64,000 bases of DNA from contig NZ_CP109013.1 in NCBI RefSeq assembly GCF_036226745.1, positions 7,254,001 to 7,318,000 of the forward strand, given 5' to 3'. The stretch is from Streptomyces sp. NBC_00683. GTDB taxonomy: Bacteria; Actinomycetota; Actinomycetes; Streptomycetales; Streptomycetaceae. Below the pieces are notes generated by a model. That model ran no database searches. It had not been told where the DNA came from and was given only the letters and a program-made list of their open reading frames with translations. This document shows positions 36,376-45,289 of the stretch, in pieces. The first letter of the stretch is position 1; the number at the start of each line of letters is the position of its first letter. The translations under genes were made by a program, and so were the position numbers.

Positions 36376-36517
36376 GCTGTGTTCCCGCCCCTTCTCACCC
36401 GCCCGGTCTCTCCCCTGAGCCGGTCGGCATCGGTGCATCATCACACAGCTCACCGACACTCCCAGGAACCCAAGTCCCTGCTCAGCCAGGCCTGGAGACC
36501 GCTGCGGGTCAGGGGAG

Positions 36518-36551
36518 GGCGGCTGTGCGGAAGACGTTCCGCACAGCCGCC
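36518..36551 (-). terminator. Hairpin terminator of the sugar ABC transporter operon
   Basis: A perfect 15-bp stem (36518-36532 with 36537-36551) and GACG loop, 15 nt past the stop codon of the solute-binding protein gene. Confidence 0.8.
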
Positions 36552-36566
36552 GCCCCGTTCCCCGGA

Positions 36567-37901
36567 CTACTTGTTGACGTTGAACCCCTGGTCGGTCCCG
36601 TACTTGATGCTGGACCGCTCCCAGGCCTCCAGCCCCTGCGACAGAGGGGTCGAGGAGACGTACGACTTGCCCACGGTGTCGTTGAAGACGGAGTTCGCGT
36701 ACACCTGGTACGGCAGGTACGACCAGTCGCTGCCCACGTTGCGGGCCGAGTCGGCGAAGACCTTGTTGGCCTGCTGGCCGCCGAAGTAGGGGAACGCGGT
36801 CTCCAGGAAGGTCTTCGATTCCAGGTCCGCCCGGGTGGCGGGGAAGGCGCCTTCGCTGACGCGGGCCGTGGCGCCGGCGCCCGTGGTCGCGTACTCGGCG
36901 AAGGCGTAGGCCAGTTCCTTGTTCTTGGCGGCCTTCGGTACGGCGAGGGAACTGCCGCCGTTCTCCGCGCTGTCCGTCCTGCCCTTCGTCCACTGGGGGA
37001 GCGGGGCCACGCGCCAGTCGCCGGACGCGGAGGCGACGCCCGAGGTGAAGTTGGCAGGCATCCAGGCACCGATGGACAGGGTGGCGATGCTGCCGTCGGC
37101 CAGGCCCTTGTACCACTCGTCGCTCCAGGAGCTGATCGGTGCGACCAGGTCCTCGTCCAGCAGCTTCTGCCAGGTGCTGGTGTACGCCTTGGTGCCCGCG
37201 TCCTCGAAGTCGACCGTGACGTCGGTGCCCTCGGCCTTGTACGGACGGCCGCCCGCCTGCCAGATGAGGCTGGTGGTGGCGCCCGCGTCACCGGTGTCGT
37301 TGGTGATGAAGGTCTTGGGGTCGGCCTTGTGCAGGGTGCGCGCCGCCTCGACGTACTCGTCCCACGTGGTGGGGACCTCGATGTGGTGCTTGTCGAAGAC
37401 CTTCTTGTTGTAGAACAGCGCCATCGGGCCGGAGTCCATGGGCAGGGCGTACACGGCCTTGTCGTACTTCACCGCGTTCCAGGGGCCGGTGGTGAACTTC
37501 TTGTCATGTCCGGCGGCGCCGTAGCCGGCGAGGTCCTCCACGGACTTGCCGATCGCGAACTGGCCGAGGGCGTAGTACTCGACCTGCGCCACGTCGGGGG
37601 CGCCGGAGCCGGCGGCGATGGCGTTCTGCAGAGCGGTGTACTGCTTGTCGCCGGTGCCCGCGTTGACGAGTTCGACGTCGACCTTCGGGTACTTCTTCTC
37701 GAAGTCGGCAACCACCTTCTTGAGCGTGGGTTCCCATGCCCACACCGTTATCTTCCCTCCCTTCGCCAGCGCGGACTCGACGTCCTTCGCGCCGCCGCCG
37801 TCCTCGGCCGGATCGGAGGAGCCGCAGGCGGTCGCGGCGAGGGTGATGGCGCAGACCGCGGCGACGGCGGCGAGAAGCCGGCGAGTGCTGAGTGTCCTCA
37901 T
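36567..37901 (-). CDS. Sugar ABC transporter substrate-binding lipoprotein
   Basis: 444 residues from ATG 37901 with GGAG upstream. Lipoprotein signal with lipobox LAATAC (Cys26). The type 1 family binding fold is clear: KITVWAWEPTLKKVVADFEKKYPKVDVELVNAG, APDVAQVEYYALGQF, SGPMALFYNKKVFDKHHIEVPTTWDEY and DWRVAPLPQWTKG. It should capture an oligosaccharide for the two permeases encoded upstream. From the glycosidases controlled by the same LacI-type operators, galacto-oligosaccharides derived from arabinogalactan are the best guess. Confidence 0.92.
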   Translation of the reverse strand: MRTLSTRRLLAAVAAVCAITLAATACGSSDPAEDGGGAKDVESALAKGGKITVWAWEPTLKKVVADFEKKYPKVDVELVNAGTGDKQYTALQNAIAAGSGAPDVAQVEYYALGQFAIGKSVEDLAGYGAAGHDKKFTTGPWNAVKYDKAVYALPMDSGPMALFYNKKVFDKHHIEVPTTWDEYVEAARTLHKADPKTFITNDTGDAGATTSLIWQAGGRPYKAEGTDVTVDFEDAGTKAYTSTWQKLLDEDLVAPISSWSDEWYKGLADGSIATLSIGAWMPANFTSGVASASGDWRVAPLPQWTKGRTDSAENGGSSLAVPKAAKNKELAYAFAEYATTGAGATARVSEGAFPATRADLESKTFLETAFPYFGGQQANKVFADSARNVGSDWSYLPYQVYANSVFNDTVGKSYVSSTPLSQGLEAWERSSIKYGTDQGFNVNK

Positions 37902-37963
37902 GCGTGGTGCTCCTGGTTCGGTGCTCGGGGAAAGGGGAGGGGAGGGCGCGCGTGGGGGCGGAT

Positions 37964-38932
37964 TCACTCCTTGACGCTGCCTGCGGCCAGGCCGGACTGC
38001 CAGTACCGCTGGAGCAGGAGGAAGATCACGACGATCGGCACGATCGTGAGCAGGGAGCCGGTGATGATGAGGTCGAAGACGGCCTCGCCGCCTGCCGTCT
38101 GGGCCTGGGCGTTCCAGGCGCTGAGGCCGAGGGTGAGCGGGTACCAGTCCGGGTCCTTGATCATGATCAGCGGCAGGAAGTAGTTGTTCCAGGTCGCGAC
38201 CATGGAGAAGAGCAGCACGGTGACCGTTCCCGGCATCAGCAGCGGCAGGGCGATGCGGAAGAAGGTGCGCAGTTCGCCGGAGCCGTCGACGCGGGCCGCT
38301 TCGAGGAGTTCGGCGGGCACCGCCTCGGCGGCGAACACCCACATCAGGTAGAGCCCGAACGGGGAGATCAGGGAGGGGATGATGACGGCCCACGGGGTGT
38401 TCGTCAGGCCCATGCTGCTGAACATCAGGAACGTGGGTACCGCGAGGGCCGTGCCCGGCACGGCCACGGCACCGATGACGACCGCGAACACGGCGCGGCG
38501 GCCGGGGAATTGGTACTTCGCCAGGGCGTATCCGCCCAGGACGGCGAGGATCGTGGCGCCGCCCGCTCCCGCGGCGACGTACATCAGGGTGTTGAGCAGC
38601 CAGCGGACGAAGACACCGTCGTCGTAGGCCAGCGTCCGGGAGATGTTGTCCCAGAGATTGAAGTCCTCGCCGAACCACAGGCCCGAGGAGCCGAGCAGGC
38701 CCTTCTGGTCCTTGGTCGAGTTGATGACCAGCCAGGCCAGCGGAAGCAGTGTGTAGAGGAGGACCAGTCCGGTCACGAGGGTCAGCGGGATGCTGGGGCG
38801 GGGGTTGAGCGGGGTGTGGGGGCGACGGCGGGGCCGCAGGGCCGGCCGGCCGGATCCCCGGGAGGTGCGCGTGGGCCCGGCGGGGGCGGGGTCCGCGGCG
38901 TTCGCGTCGACTCCGGCGAGGTTCGTGGTCAT
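37964..38932 (-). CDS. Sugar ABC transporter permease (MalG type)
   Basis: 322 residues from ATG 38932. Six membrane segments, with the EAA loop EAARVDGSGELRTFFRIALPLLMPG that docks the ATPase. The first 48 residues form a Pro/Arg-rich cytosolic tail. It is spaced 3 nt after the partner permease gene. No ATPase gene is in the locus; streptomycetes commonly energise such importers with the shared ATPase MsiK. Confidence 0.92.
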   Translation of the reverse strand: MTTNLAGVDANAADPAPAGPTRTSRGSGRPALRPRRRPHTPLNPRPSIPLTLVTGLVLLYTLLPLAWLVINSTKDQKGLLGSSGLWFGEDFNLWDNISRTLAYDDGVFVRWLLNTLMYVAAGAGGATILAVLGGYALAKYQFPGRRAVFAVVIGAVAVPGTALAVPTFLMFSSMGLTNTPWAVIIPSLISPFGLYLMWVFAAEAVPAELLEAARVDGSGELRTFFRIALPLLMPGTVTVLLFSMVATWNNYFLPLIMIKDPDWYPLTLGLSAWNAQAQTAGGEAVFDLIITGSLLTIVPIVVIFLLLQRYWQSGLAAGSVKE

Positions 38933-38935
38933 GGC

Positions 38936-39862
38936 TCAGCCCTTCCGCATTCCGCGCAGCTGGACGCTGTAGGCGATGATCGCGGTGATGACGCCCATCA
39001 CGATCGCCACCGTGGCCGCGTAGTTGTGCTGCTGGCCGGAGAAGGACAGCGAGTAGGTGTAGAGGTTGGGGGTGAAGTCGCTCGTGATCGCGTTCGGGGC
39101 GAGCTTCTGCAGGATGCTCGGCTCGTTGAAGAGCTGGAAGCTGCCGATGACCGAGAAGATCGTCGCGATGACCAGGGCGCCGCGGATCGCAGGCAGCTTG
39201 ACCGCGGTGATGACCCGCCACTCGCCGGCGCCGTCGATCGCGGCGGCTTCGTAGAGCGAGCGCGGAACGACCTTGAGCGCCGAGTAGAAGATCAGCATGT
39301 TGTACCCGACGAATTCCCAGGTCACGATGTTGCCGATGGAGGCGAGCACCAGTGCGGGGGAGAGCGGGTCGGGAAGGGCGACACCGAAGGCGTCGTTGAT
39401 GTTGCCGACCAGGCCGAACCGGGTGCCGTAGATGAAGCCCCACATCAGGCTCGCGACGACCGCGGGTACCGCGTAGGGCAGGAAGATCGATATGCGGAAG
39501 AAGGCCTTGCCGTACAGACGCCCGCTGTCGATGGCCAGTGCGACCAGCAGTGCGATGCCCAGCATGATGGGCACCTGTACGGCCAGGAACAGCCCGACCC
39601 TGGCCAGTCCCTCCCAGAACTGCGGGTCCGTCAGCGCCTGCTCGTAGTTGTCCGTGCCGACGAAGGAGTTCCCGCCGATGAGCCGGTCGCGGAAGAGGCT
39701 GAGGTACAGCGCGTATCCGATCGGCGCAAGGAAGACGAGGCCGAAGACCGCGACGAACGGACCTGCGAACCCCCACCCGACGAGGGCCTGCCTGCGGAGG
39801 CGGAAGCGCGCTCGCACGCGGGGCGGTGGTAGTGCCTGCGCCGGAGTCGGCAGGAGCGTCAT
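38936..39862 (-). CDS. Sugar ABC transporter permease (MalF type)
   Basis: 308 residues from ATG 39862 (MTLLPTPAQALPPP); the open frame runs further but crosses the operator. Six membrane segments, beginning GWGFAGPFVAVFGLVFLAPIGYALYLSLF, with the EAA loop EAAAIDGAGEWRVITAVKLPAIRGA. It is the first gene of the operon 39862-36567 and is divergent from the LacI-type regulator. Confidence 0.92.
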   Translation of the reverse strand: MTLLPTPAQALPPPRVRARFRLRRQALVGWGFAGPFVAVFGLVFLAPIGYALYLSLFRDRLIGGNSFVGTDNYEQALTDPQFWEGLARVGLFLAVQVPIMLGIALLVALAIDSGRLYGKAFFRISIFLPYAVPAVVASLMWGFIYGTRFGLVGNINDAFGVALPDPLSPALVLASIGNIVTWEFVGYNMLIFYSALKVVPRSLYEAAAIDGAGEWRVITAVKLPAIRGALVIATIFSVIGSFQLFNEPSILQKLAPNAITSDFTPNLYTYSLSFSGQQHNYAATVAIVMGVITAIIAYSVQLRGMRKG

Positions 39863-39960
39863 GGCTGGTTCCTTGTGTCGGTGACCGACCGGTCCGTTGT
39901 GAGGAGGGACGAGGGCCTTCGGGCCGGAAGCGGCCGGATCAGGCTGTGCCCGATGAGAAA

Positions 39961-40014
39961 TGTTTACGTAATCATCGGTAGCGTGATGGTGACACTCCCG
40001 GTGGGGGTCGTCAA
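39961..40014 (-). promoter_or_regulatory. Promoter of the sugar ABC operon with LacI operator L1
   Basis: On the minus strand TTGACG (40014-40009), 17 nt, CACCAT (39991-39986). Downstream, TGTTTACGTAATCA (39961-39974) departs from a perfect TGTTTACGTAAACA palindrome at one base. Its place just after the transcription start suits a repressor road-block, and it also lies in the region upstream of the divergent lacI-type gene. Confidence 0.7.
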
Positions 40015-40046
40015 GCATGGAGTGGGAGTCGATGGAAGGAAGACCG

Positions 40047-41123
40047 GTGACGGAGAAAGACGCGGCCGCTCGTGCGGAGACGGCGGACAAGGGCGGTCGG
40101 CGCGCCGCGAAAGGCAGGCAGCCCCGGGTGTCGATGGCTGACGTCGCCCGGGTCGCCGGCGTCTCGTCGCAGACGGTCTCCCGGGTGTCCAACGGGGACC
40201 CGGCCGTCATCGACCGGACCCGGCAGAAGGTGCTGGACGCCATGAAGGAGCTCGGCTACCGGCCCAACAGCGCCGCCCGCGCGCTCAAGCGCGGCGACTT
40301 CCGGACCATCGGCGTCATCACCATGAGCCTGTCCAGTACGGGCAACGTGCGGACCCTGGAAGCCATCGCGAAGTTCGCCTCGCACGCGGGGTACGCGGTC
40401 ACGCTGATCCCGATCGACGCCCCGACCCAGGACAACGTCAGAGGAGCCTTCACGCGGCTCGACGAACTCGCGGTCGACGCGGTCGTCCTGATCATGGAAG
40501 TGCACCTGCTCGACACGGCGTTGCTGACCCTGCCGCCGCATGTCACGGTCGTCGTCGTGGACTCGGACGCCGGCGACCGGTTCCATGTGGTGGACACCGA
40601 CCAGCACCAGGGCGCCCGGACGGCGGTGCGCCACCTCCTCGAACTCGGGCACCGTACGGTCTGGCACCTGGCAGGCCCCCAGGAGTCGTTCGCGGCGGGC
40701 CGCCGCGCGGTCGCCTGGGAGGCGGCACTGCGCGAGGAGGGGCGGGAGGTGCCACCCCTGCTGCGGGGGGACTGGGCCCCCGCGTCCGGCTACGAGGCGG
40801 GCCTGCGGCTGGCCGACGAGCCCGACTGCACCGCGGTGTTCGTGGCGAACGACCAGATGGCACTCGGTGTGCTGAGGGCACTCCACGAGCGCGGAAAGCG
40901 CGTGCCCGAGGACATGAGCGTCGTGGGCTTCGACGACATCACCGAAAGCGCCTCCTTCATCCCGCCACTGACCACGGTCCACCAGGACTTCGCCCGGGTG
41001 GGGGAGCTGTGCGTCGACGCCATCCTGGCGGAGCTGGGTGGCAAGGCCGTGGAGGGCGGCACGACGCTGGTGCCGACCCGGCTGGTCGTGCGCGCGAGCA
41101 CGGCTCCGTATACGGAGGTCTGA
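40047..41123 (+). CDS. LacI family transcriptional regulator of the arabinogalactan locus
   Basis: 358 residues from GTG 40047 (VTEKDAAARAET), with GGAAGGA upstream; ATG 40032 and 40017 are in frame. After a basic tail the LacI HTH is at about 28-75 (VSMADVARVAGVSSQTVSRVSNGDPAVIDRTRQKVLDAMKELGYRPN). The periplasmic-binding-like sugar domain spans about 90-350 (TIGVITMSLSSTG, CTAVFVANDQMALGVLRALHERGKRVPEDMSVVGFDD). It faces the ABC operon, and four TGTTTACGTAAACA-like sites in the locus are its likely operators. Confidence 0.92.
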   Translation: MTEKDAAARAETADKGGRRAAKGRQPRVSMADVARVAGVSSQTVSRVSNGDPAVIDRTRQKVLDAMKELGYRPNSAARALKRGDFRTIGVITMSLSSTGNVRTLEAIAKFASHAGYAVTLIPIDAPTQDNVRGAFTRLDELAVDAVVLIMEVHLLDTALLTLPPHVTVVVVDSDAGDRFHVVDTDQHQGARTAVRHLLELGHRTVWHLAGPQESFAAGRRAVAWEAALREEGREVPPLLRGDWAPASGYEAGLRLADEPDCTAVFVANDQMALGVLRALHERGKRVPEDMSVVGFDDITESASFIPPLTTVHQDFARVGELCVDAILAELGGKAVEGGTTLVPTRLVVRASTAPYTEV

Positions 41124-41193
41124 GCTTCTCCGGACCACCGGCTGCGGCTCACGGCTTCCCCGGACAGCTCTCGGGGCGGGCGGGCCGATCCCG

Positions 41194-41244
41194 GGGCCGG
41201 CCTCGCCCGGCGCGGGGTGCCCCCCGGGCCGGCCTCGCCCGGCG
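41194..41244. repeat. Direct repeat of 19 nt
   Basis: GGGCCGGCCTCGCCCGGCG occurs at 41194-41212 and again at 41226-41244, in the spacer between the lacI-type gene and the PP2C gene. Function is unknown. Confidence 0.7.
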
Positions 41245-41376
41245 GGGGGTGGCGCTGCGGCATGCCGGCGGGGTGGATCGCACCCCGCCGCGGCCGGGCG
41301 GGTGGCGGCCGTCCGCGCCAGGTGGCGGCGACCGGGCTAGGGTTTGATCAGGGGGAACGGAATCCTCAGGAATGTC

Positions 41377-42204
41377 ATGTACCGACACCGCAAAGCGCCG
41401 GACAGCACCCAGGAACTCCTCCTCACCCTGGGGCGCCTTGTCGATCAGGCATTGGAGAACGTCAGACTCCAGCGGGCCCGGGCGGAGCTCGGCATGGCGC
41501 TGCAGCGGCACATGCTCCCTTCCGAACTGCCCGATTTTCCGGGCGTCCGACTGGCGGCCCGGTACGCGCCCTCGCAGGACGGTCTTGCCGTCGGCGGAGA
41601 CTTCTACGACGCCTTCCCGATGAGGGACGGGGTGGCGGGCGTGGTCATCGGCGATGTGCAGGGCCACGGAGTGGAGGCCGCCGCCTTCATGGGGGAGGCG
41701 CGGGCCAGTCTGCGGGCCCTCGCCAGTGTCACGGCCGACCCCGGGAAGGTGCTGACCAGCGCCAACGACCTGCTGATCTCCCTCGGCGGCGACCTCTTCA
41801 CCACCTGTTGCCTGCTGAGCTTCGTACCTCAGAGCGGCGATCTCCGTATAGCCCGGGCCGGCCATGTCCCGATGGTGTGGGGCACCGACGCGGGCGATTC
41901 GGGTGTGTCCCTGGACGCCGGCGGGGTCCCCCTGGGGATTCTGCCCGGCCAGAGCTACCCGGTGGTTCACCGACGTGTGACGCAGCCCGGCTACCTCGTC
42001 CTGCTCACCGACGGGGTGGTGGAAGGACCCGCCTACCCGATCGACGAGGGGCTGGCGGAGGTGGCGGGGCTGGTGGCCGCCTCGGACGGTGTCGCGCCCG
42101 ACGTCCTGGCCTCGCGGGTGATCCGGGTCGCGGACCGCACCGGACACGATGACGATGCCGCCGTTCTCGTCGTCCGCTACGAGGGGCCGCCGGGCGCCCG
42201 GTAG
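41377..42204 (+). CDS. PP2C-family (SpoIIE/RsbU type) serine phosphatase
   Basis: 275 residues from ATG 41377 behind AGGAA; TTG 41344 is in frame. A short helical linker (TQELLLTLGRLVDQALENVRLQRARAELGMALQRHMLP) precedes the phosphatase domain (about 60-270), with metal-binding Asp in VGGDFYDAF and VIGDVQGHG, LLTDGVVEG and GHDDDAAVLVVR. Such phosphatases activate anti-anti-sigma factors. No sensor domain is attached. A separate MASE1 membrane sensor gene follows 72 nt later, and the two may work as a split sensor-phosphatase. No sigma-factor gene is near. Confidence 0.9.
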   Translation: MYRHRKAPDSTQELLLTLGRLVDQALENVRLQRARAELGMALQRHMLPSELPDFPGVRLAARYAPSQDGLAVGGDFYDAFPMRDGVAGVVIGDVQGHGVEAAAFMGEARASLRALASVTADPGKVLTSANDLLISLGGDLFTTCCLLSFVPQSGDLRIARAGHVPMVWGTDAGDSGVSLDAGGVPLGILPGQSYPVVHRRVTQPGYLVLLTDGVVEGPAYPIDEGLAEVAGLVAASDGVAPDVLASRVIRVADRTGHDDDAAVLVVRYEGPPGAR

Positions 42205-42276
42205 TGCAGACGTAGGCGTACCGCCCGCCTGCATGGCCGTGGTGTCGGCGCGTCCGTCCGGCTTCGACCGCTCGGG

Positions 42277-43266
42277 GTGGTGTCTGATGCTGCTGTGGTG
42301 GACTTCTCACAACTCAGGCGGCACAAGGCCACTGCTCTGACGATCCTGGCGGTCGCCGCCCTCTACTACGCGACCGCCCGCCTGGGACTGCTCCAGCAGC
42401 TGGTGCGCGGCCAGGTCACGCCCCTGTGGCCGCCGACCGGTATCGCGGTCGCCGCCCTGCTCCTGTTCGGTGCGCGGGTCTGGCCCGGTATCGCCGTCGG
42501 CGCCCTCGCGGTCAACATCTCCATCGGCCCCACCGTCCCCTCGGTACTGGCGATCGTCCTCGGCAACACCCTCGCCCCGATCTGCTCCTACCTGCTGCTG
42601 AACCGCGCCGGTTTCCACAACGGCCTCGACCGTCTGCAGGATGCACTGGCCCTGGTCTTCCTCGGCGCCCTGGCTCCCATGCTGATCAGCGCGACCATCG
42701 GCAGCGGCACCCTCCTGCTGTCAGGGGTACTCCCGGCCAGCGGCTTCTGGCCGACCTGGTCCGTGTGGTGGACCGGCGATGCCATGGGCGTGCTCGTCGT
42801 CACCCCCTTCCTGCTCGTGGTCCGCTGGGCCCGGTGGCCACGCGCTGTCAGCGCCATGATCTGGGTCGAGGCGGCGGCACTGGCGGCGTGCACCCTGACC
42901 GTGACGCTCCTGGCGACCAACGCCAGCAGCTCGTCGCTGCTCTTCCTCGTGTTCCCCTTCCTGATCTGGGCCTCGTTCCGCTTCGAACGTGCGGGAGCCG
43001 CACCGTGCGCCCTGGGCGTCTCCACGCTCGCGATCCTCGCCTCCGGGCGGATGGCCGGCCCCTTCGCCCACCACGACCTCCTCACGAACATGGTCACCCT
43101 CCAGGCGTTCAACGGCACGGTCTCCCTCACCGCCCTGCTCCTCACCGCGGTCGTCACCGAACGGAACCGCACCCACGAAGAGATCGAGCGCCTGTGCGCG
43201 CAGCTCTCCGACGCGGTCGCGCACCAGAACGACGGGTCCCGCCGCGGCACTCCCCCCGACGCCTGA
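42277..43266 (+). CDS. Stand-alone MASE1 integral membrane sensor protein
   Basis: 329 residues from GTG 42277; GTG 42298 is an alternative. About eight to ten membrane segments match the MASE1 sensor (RGQVTPLWPPTGIAVAALLLFGARVWPGIAVGALAVN, FWPTWSVWWTGDAMGVLVVTPFLLV, FPFLIWASFRF). MASE1 normally precedes a GGDEF, histidine kinase or PP2C output domain, but here the protein ends with only about 30 hydrophilic residues (ERNRTHEEIERLCAQLSDAVAHQN). The signal sensed is unknown. Confidence 0.88.
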   Translation: MVSDAAVVDFSQLRRHKATALTILAVAALYYATARLGLLQQLVRGQVTPLWPPTGIAVAALLLFGARVWPGIAVGALAVNISIGPTVPSVLAIVLGNTLAPICSYLLLNRAGFHNGLDRLQDALALVFLGALAPMLISATIGSGTLLLSGVLPASGFWPTWSVWWTGDAMGVLVVTPFLLVVRWARWPRAVSAMIWVEAAALAACTLTVTLLATNASSSSLLFLVFPFLIWASFRFERAGAAPCALGVSTLAILASGRMAGPFAHHDLLTNMVTLQAFNGTVSLTALLLTAVVTERNRTHEEIERLCAQLSDAVAHQNDGSRRGTPPDA

Positions 43267-43398
43267 GGCCGCAGCTCGTGCGCTCAACGGGACCCGGTGG
43301 GGCAGGAGGTGCCGCCGGACCGTCGGCCGCAGAGGCGGGGCTGTCCCGCCCTTGCTGGAGCACCATCTCGCCGACGGGGGCATGTGTCCGCGTCCGCG

Positions 43399-43511
43399 TG
43401 TTGACGTAAACACCACGAACGGGAAAACCGGCAGGAGTTCCTGTCCAGGTCCTTGACAGGCCCCGGGGCTGCTTCCAAACTCTCTCCACAGCACGGGTGT
43501 TTACGCAAACA
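43399..43511 (+). promoter_or_regulatory. Promoter of the GH43-like gene flanked by two LacI operators (L2, L3)
   Basis: TGTTGACGTAAACA (L2, 43399-43412) lies upstream and TGTTTACGCAAACA (L3, 43498-43511) downstream of TTGACA (43453-43458)-17 nt-CAAACT (43476-43481). Two sites 99 bp apart around the promoter would allow looping repression. The rest of the 43267-43686 interval is featureless to my eye. Confidence 0.7.
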
Positions 43512-43689
43512 TATCGGGGGTGACGGCTCGACCTGACACGGCGGCGCCCCTTTTTTCGCTCGTCCCCGGCCGCTGCCTTCGGGTCCCGTCCGGCGCAGAC
43601 CCACGCACGACCGCGCTCCCCCCACCGATCGGCCTCCTTCGCGCCCGAAGCGCGCGAACCCCTGCCCGACCGACAGCAAGAGGTACGTG

Positions 43690-45138
43690 ATGACGCGACA
43701 CAGGAATCCAGGTACGGCAATGGTCTTTGCCGTCCTGTCCGCCCTCCTCCTGGCACTCCTCGGCGGAGCCGGCACCGCCCAGGCCGCCCCGGTGACCATT
43801 GCCAACGCGACGCAGTTCAGCGATCCGAACGGTGACCCCGTACACGCCCACGGCGGCGGAGTCGTCAAGGTGGGCCAGTACTACTACTGGTTCGGCGAGA
43901 ACCGGAACGCCGACAACAGCTTCCGGTACGTCTCCGCCTACCGTTCCACCGACCTGAAGACGTGGGAGTTCCGCAACCACGTCCTCACCCAGGCCACCGA
44001 CCCGGAGCTCGAGTCCGCCAACATCGAGCGGCCCAAGGTCATGTACAACAGCGCCACCGGCCAGTTCGTGATGTGGATGCACAAGGAGAGCTCCACCGAC
44101 TACGGCGAGGCACGGGCCGCGGTCGCCGTCTCCTCCACGGTGGACGGCGACTACACGTGGCGCGGCAGTTTCCGCCCGCTCGGCCACATGTCCCGTGACA
44201 TCACCACCTTCGTCGACACCGACGGCGCCGGCTACATGATCTCGGCCGCGAACGAGAACGCCGACCTGCACGTGTACAGGCTGACCTCGGACTACACCGC
44301 TGTGGCGTCCCAGGTGCAGAAGCTCTGGGCAGGACAGTCGCGAGAGGCGCCTGCGGTGTTCAAGCGGGACGGTGTCTACTTCCTGCTGACCTCCGGCGCC
44401 ACCGGATGGTCCCCGAACCAGCAGAAGTACGGCACCGCCACGAGCATGACGGGCACCTGGAGCGGTCTGAAGGACATCGGGGACTCCACCGCCTACCGCA
44501 GCCAGACCGCCTACGTGCTGCCGGTCCAGGGCACCCAGGGCACGAGCTACCTCTACATGGGCGACCGCTGGGGCAACTCCATGGGCGGCACGGTCAACGA
44601 CTCCCGGTACGTCTGGCTGCCGCTGACGTTCCCCACCGGCACGACCATGACCATGGACTACTCCCCGAACATCACCGTGGACACCACCACCGGGACCGTC
44701 GCCGGCATGAACGCGACCTGGGAGACGCTGACGGCCCGCCACAGCGGCAGGTGCGCCGATGTGGCCGACTTCGCCATGAGCGATGCGGCGCAGTTGGTCC
44801 AGTGGGGCTGCGGCGCGGGCGTCAACCAGCACTTCTGGATCAAGGATCTCGGCACGGGACATGTCCAGATCATGGCCAGGCACAGCGGCAAGTGCCTTGA
44901 CGTGAGCGGCTCTTCGACCGCGGACGGTGCGTCCGCCGTCCAGAACCCCTGCAACGGCCGGACGTCCCAGCAGTGGACCGTCCAGTCGTCGGCCACCACG
45001 GGGTACGTCCGGCTCGTCGCCCGCCACAGCGGCAAGTGCCTGGACGTGGTGAACCAGTCGACCTCCGACGGCACCGCTCTGGCGCAGTGGACCTGCAACA
45101 CCGGCGACAACCAGAAGTGGCGCCGCACGGCAGCCTGA
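43690..45138 (+). CDS. Secreted GH43-like exo-beta-1,3-galactanase with C-terminal ricin-type CBM13
   Basis: 482 residues from ATG 43690 (the ATG at 43687 is also in frame). The signal peptide is about 1-33 (MVFAVLSALLLALLGGAGTAQAAP). A five-bladed propeller domain covers about 35-345: DPNGDPVHAHGGGVVKVGQYYYWFGE, NIERPKVMYNSATGQFVMWMH, RDITTFVDTDGAGYMIS and SREAPAVFKRDGVYFLLTSG. The C-terminal 130 residues are a ricin B trefoil with three HSGKCLDV-type repeats. This architecture matches exo-beta-1,3-galactanases (GH43 subfamily 24 with CBM13), which trim the backbone of type II arabinogalactan. Some GH43_24 members lack an obvious catalytic base. Confidence 0.85.
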   Translation: MTRHRNPGTAMVFAVLSALLLALLGGAGTAQAAPVTIANATQFSDPNGDPVHAHGGGVVKVGQYYYWFGENRNADNSFRYVSAYRSTDLKTWEFRNHVLTQATDPELESANIERPKVMYNSATGQFVMWMHKESSTDYGEARAAVAVSSTVDGDYTWRGSFRPLGHMSRDITTFVDTDGAGYMISAANENADLHVYRLTSDYTAVASQVQKLWAGQSREAPAVFKRDGVYFLLTSGATGWSPNQQKYGTATSMTGTWSGLKDIGDSTAYRSQTAYVLPVQGTQGTSYLYMGDRWGNSMGGTVNDSRYVWLPLTFPTGTTMTMDYSPNITVDTTTGTVAGMNATWETLTARHSGRCADVADFAMSDAAQLVQWGCGAGVNQHFWIKDLGTGHVQIMARHSGKCLDVSGSSTADGASAVQNPCNGRTSQQWTVQSSATTGYVRLVARHSGKCLDVVNQSTSDGTALAQWTCNTGDNQKWRRTAA

Positions 45139-45164
45139 CCGGCGCCGGGCCATCCCTCGACTCC

Positions 45165-45194
45165 CCCCGCGCGGCCTCACCCGTCCGCGCGGGG
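45165..45194 (+). terminator. Hairpin between the GH43-like and GH30 genes
   Basis: CCCCGCGCGG (45165-45174) pairs with CCGCGCGGGG (45185-45194) over a 10-nt loop. It may reduce read-through into the GH30 gene, for which no separate LacI site is seen. Confidence 0.6.
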
Positions 45195-45289
45195 CACGCC
45201 CCGGCATGCCCGCGCACCGCAGCGGCGCAGCGCCATCGGGATCCGCCCGGCCACCGCATCCATCAGCCCCACTCATCAGGGAGTAGCAC

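Noticed and set aside
35281..37116. Long version of the membrane protein gene at 35281
   Set aside because: The extension upstream of 36375 runs antisense-free through a terminator and the 3' part of the solute-binding protein gene in another frame, with low-complexity residues.
36567..39776. Single giant frame covering the whole ABC operon
   Set aside because: Only its last 444 codons are the solute-binding protein. The rest is out of frame with two clear permease genes.
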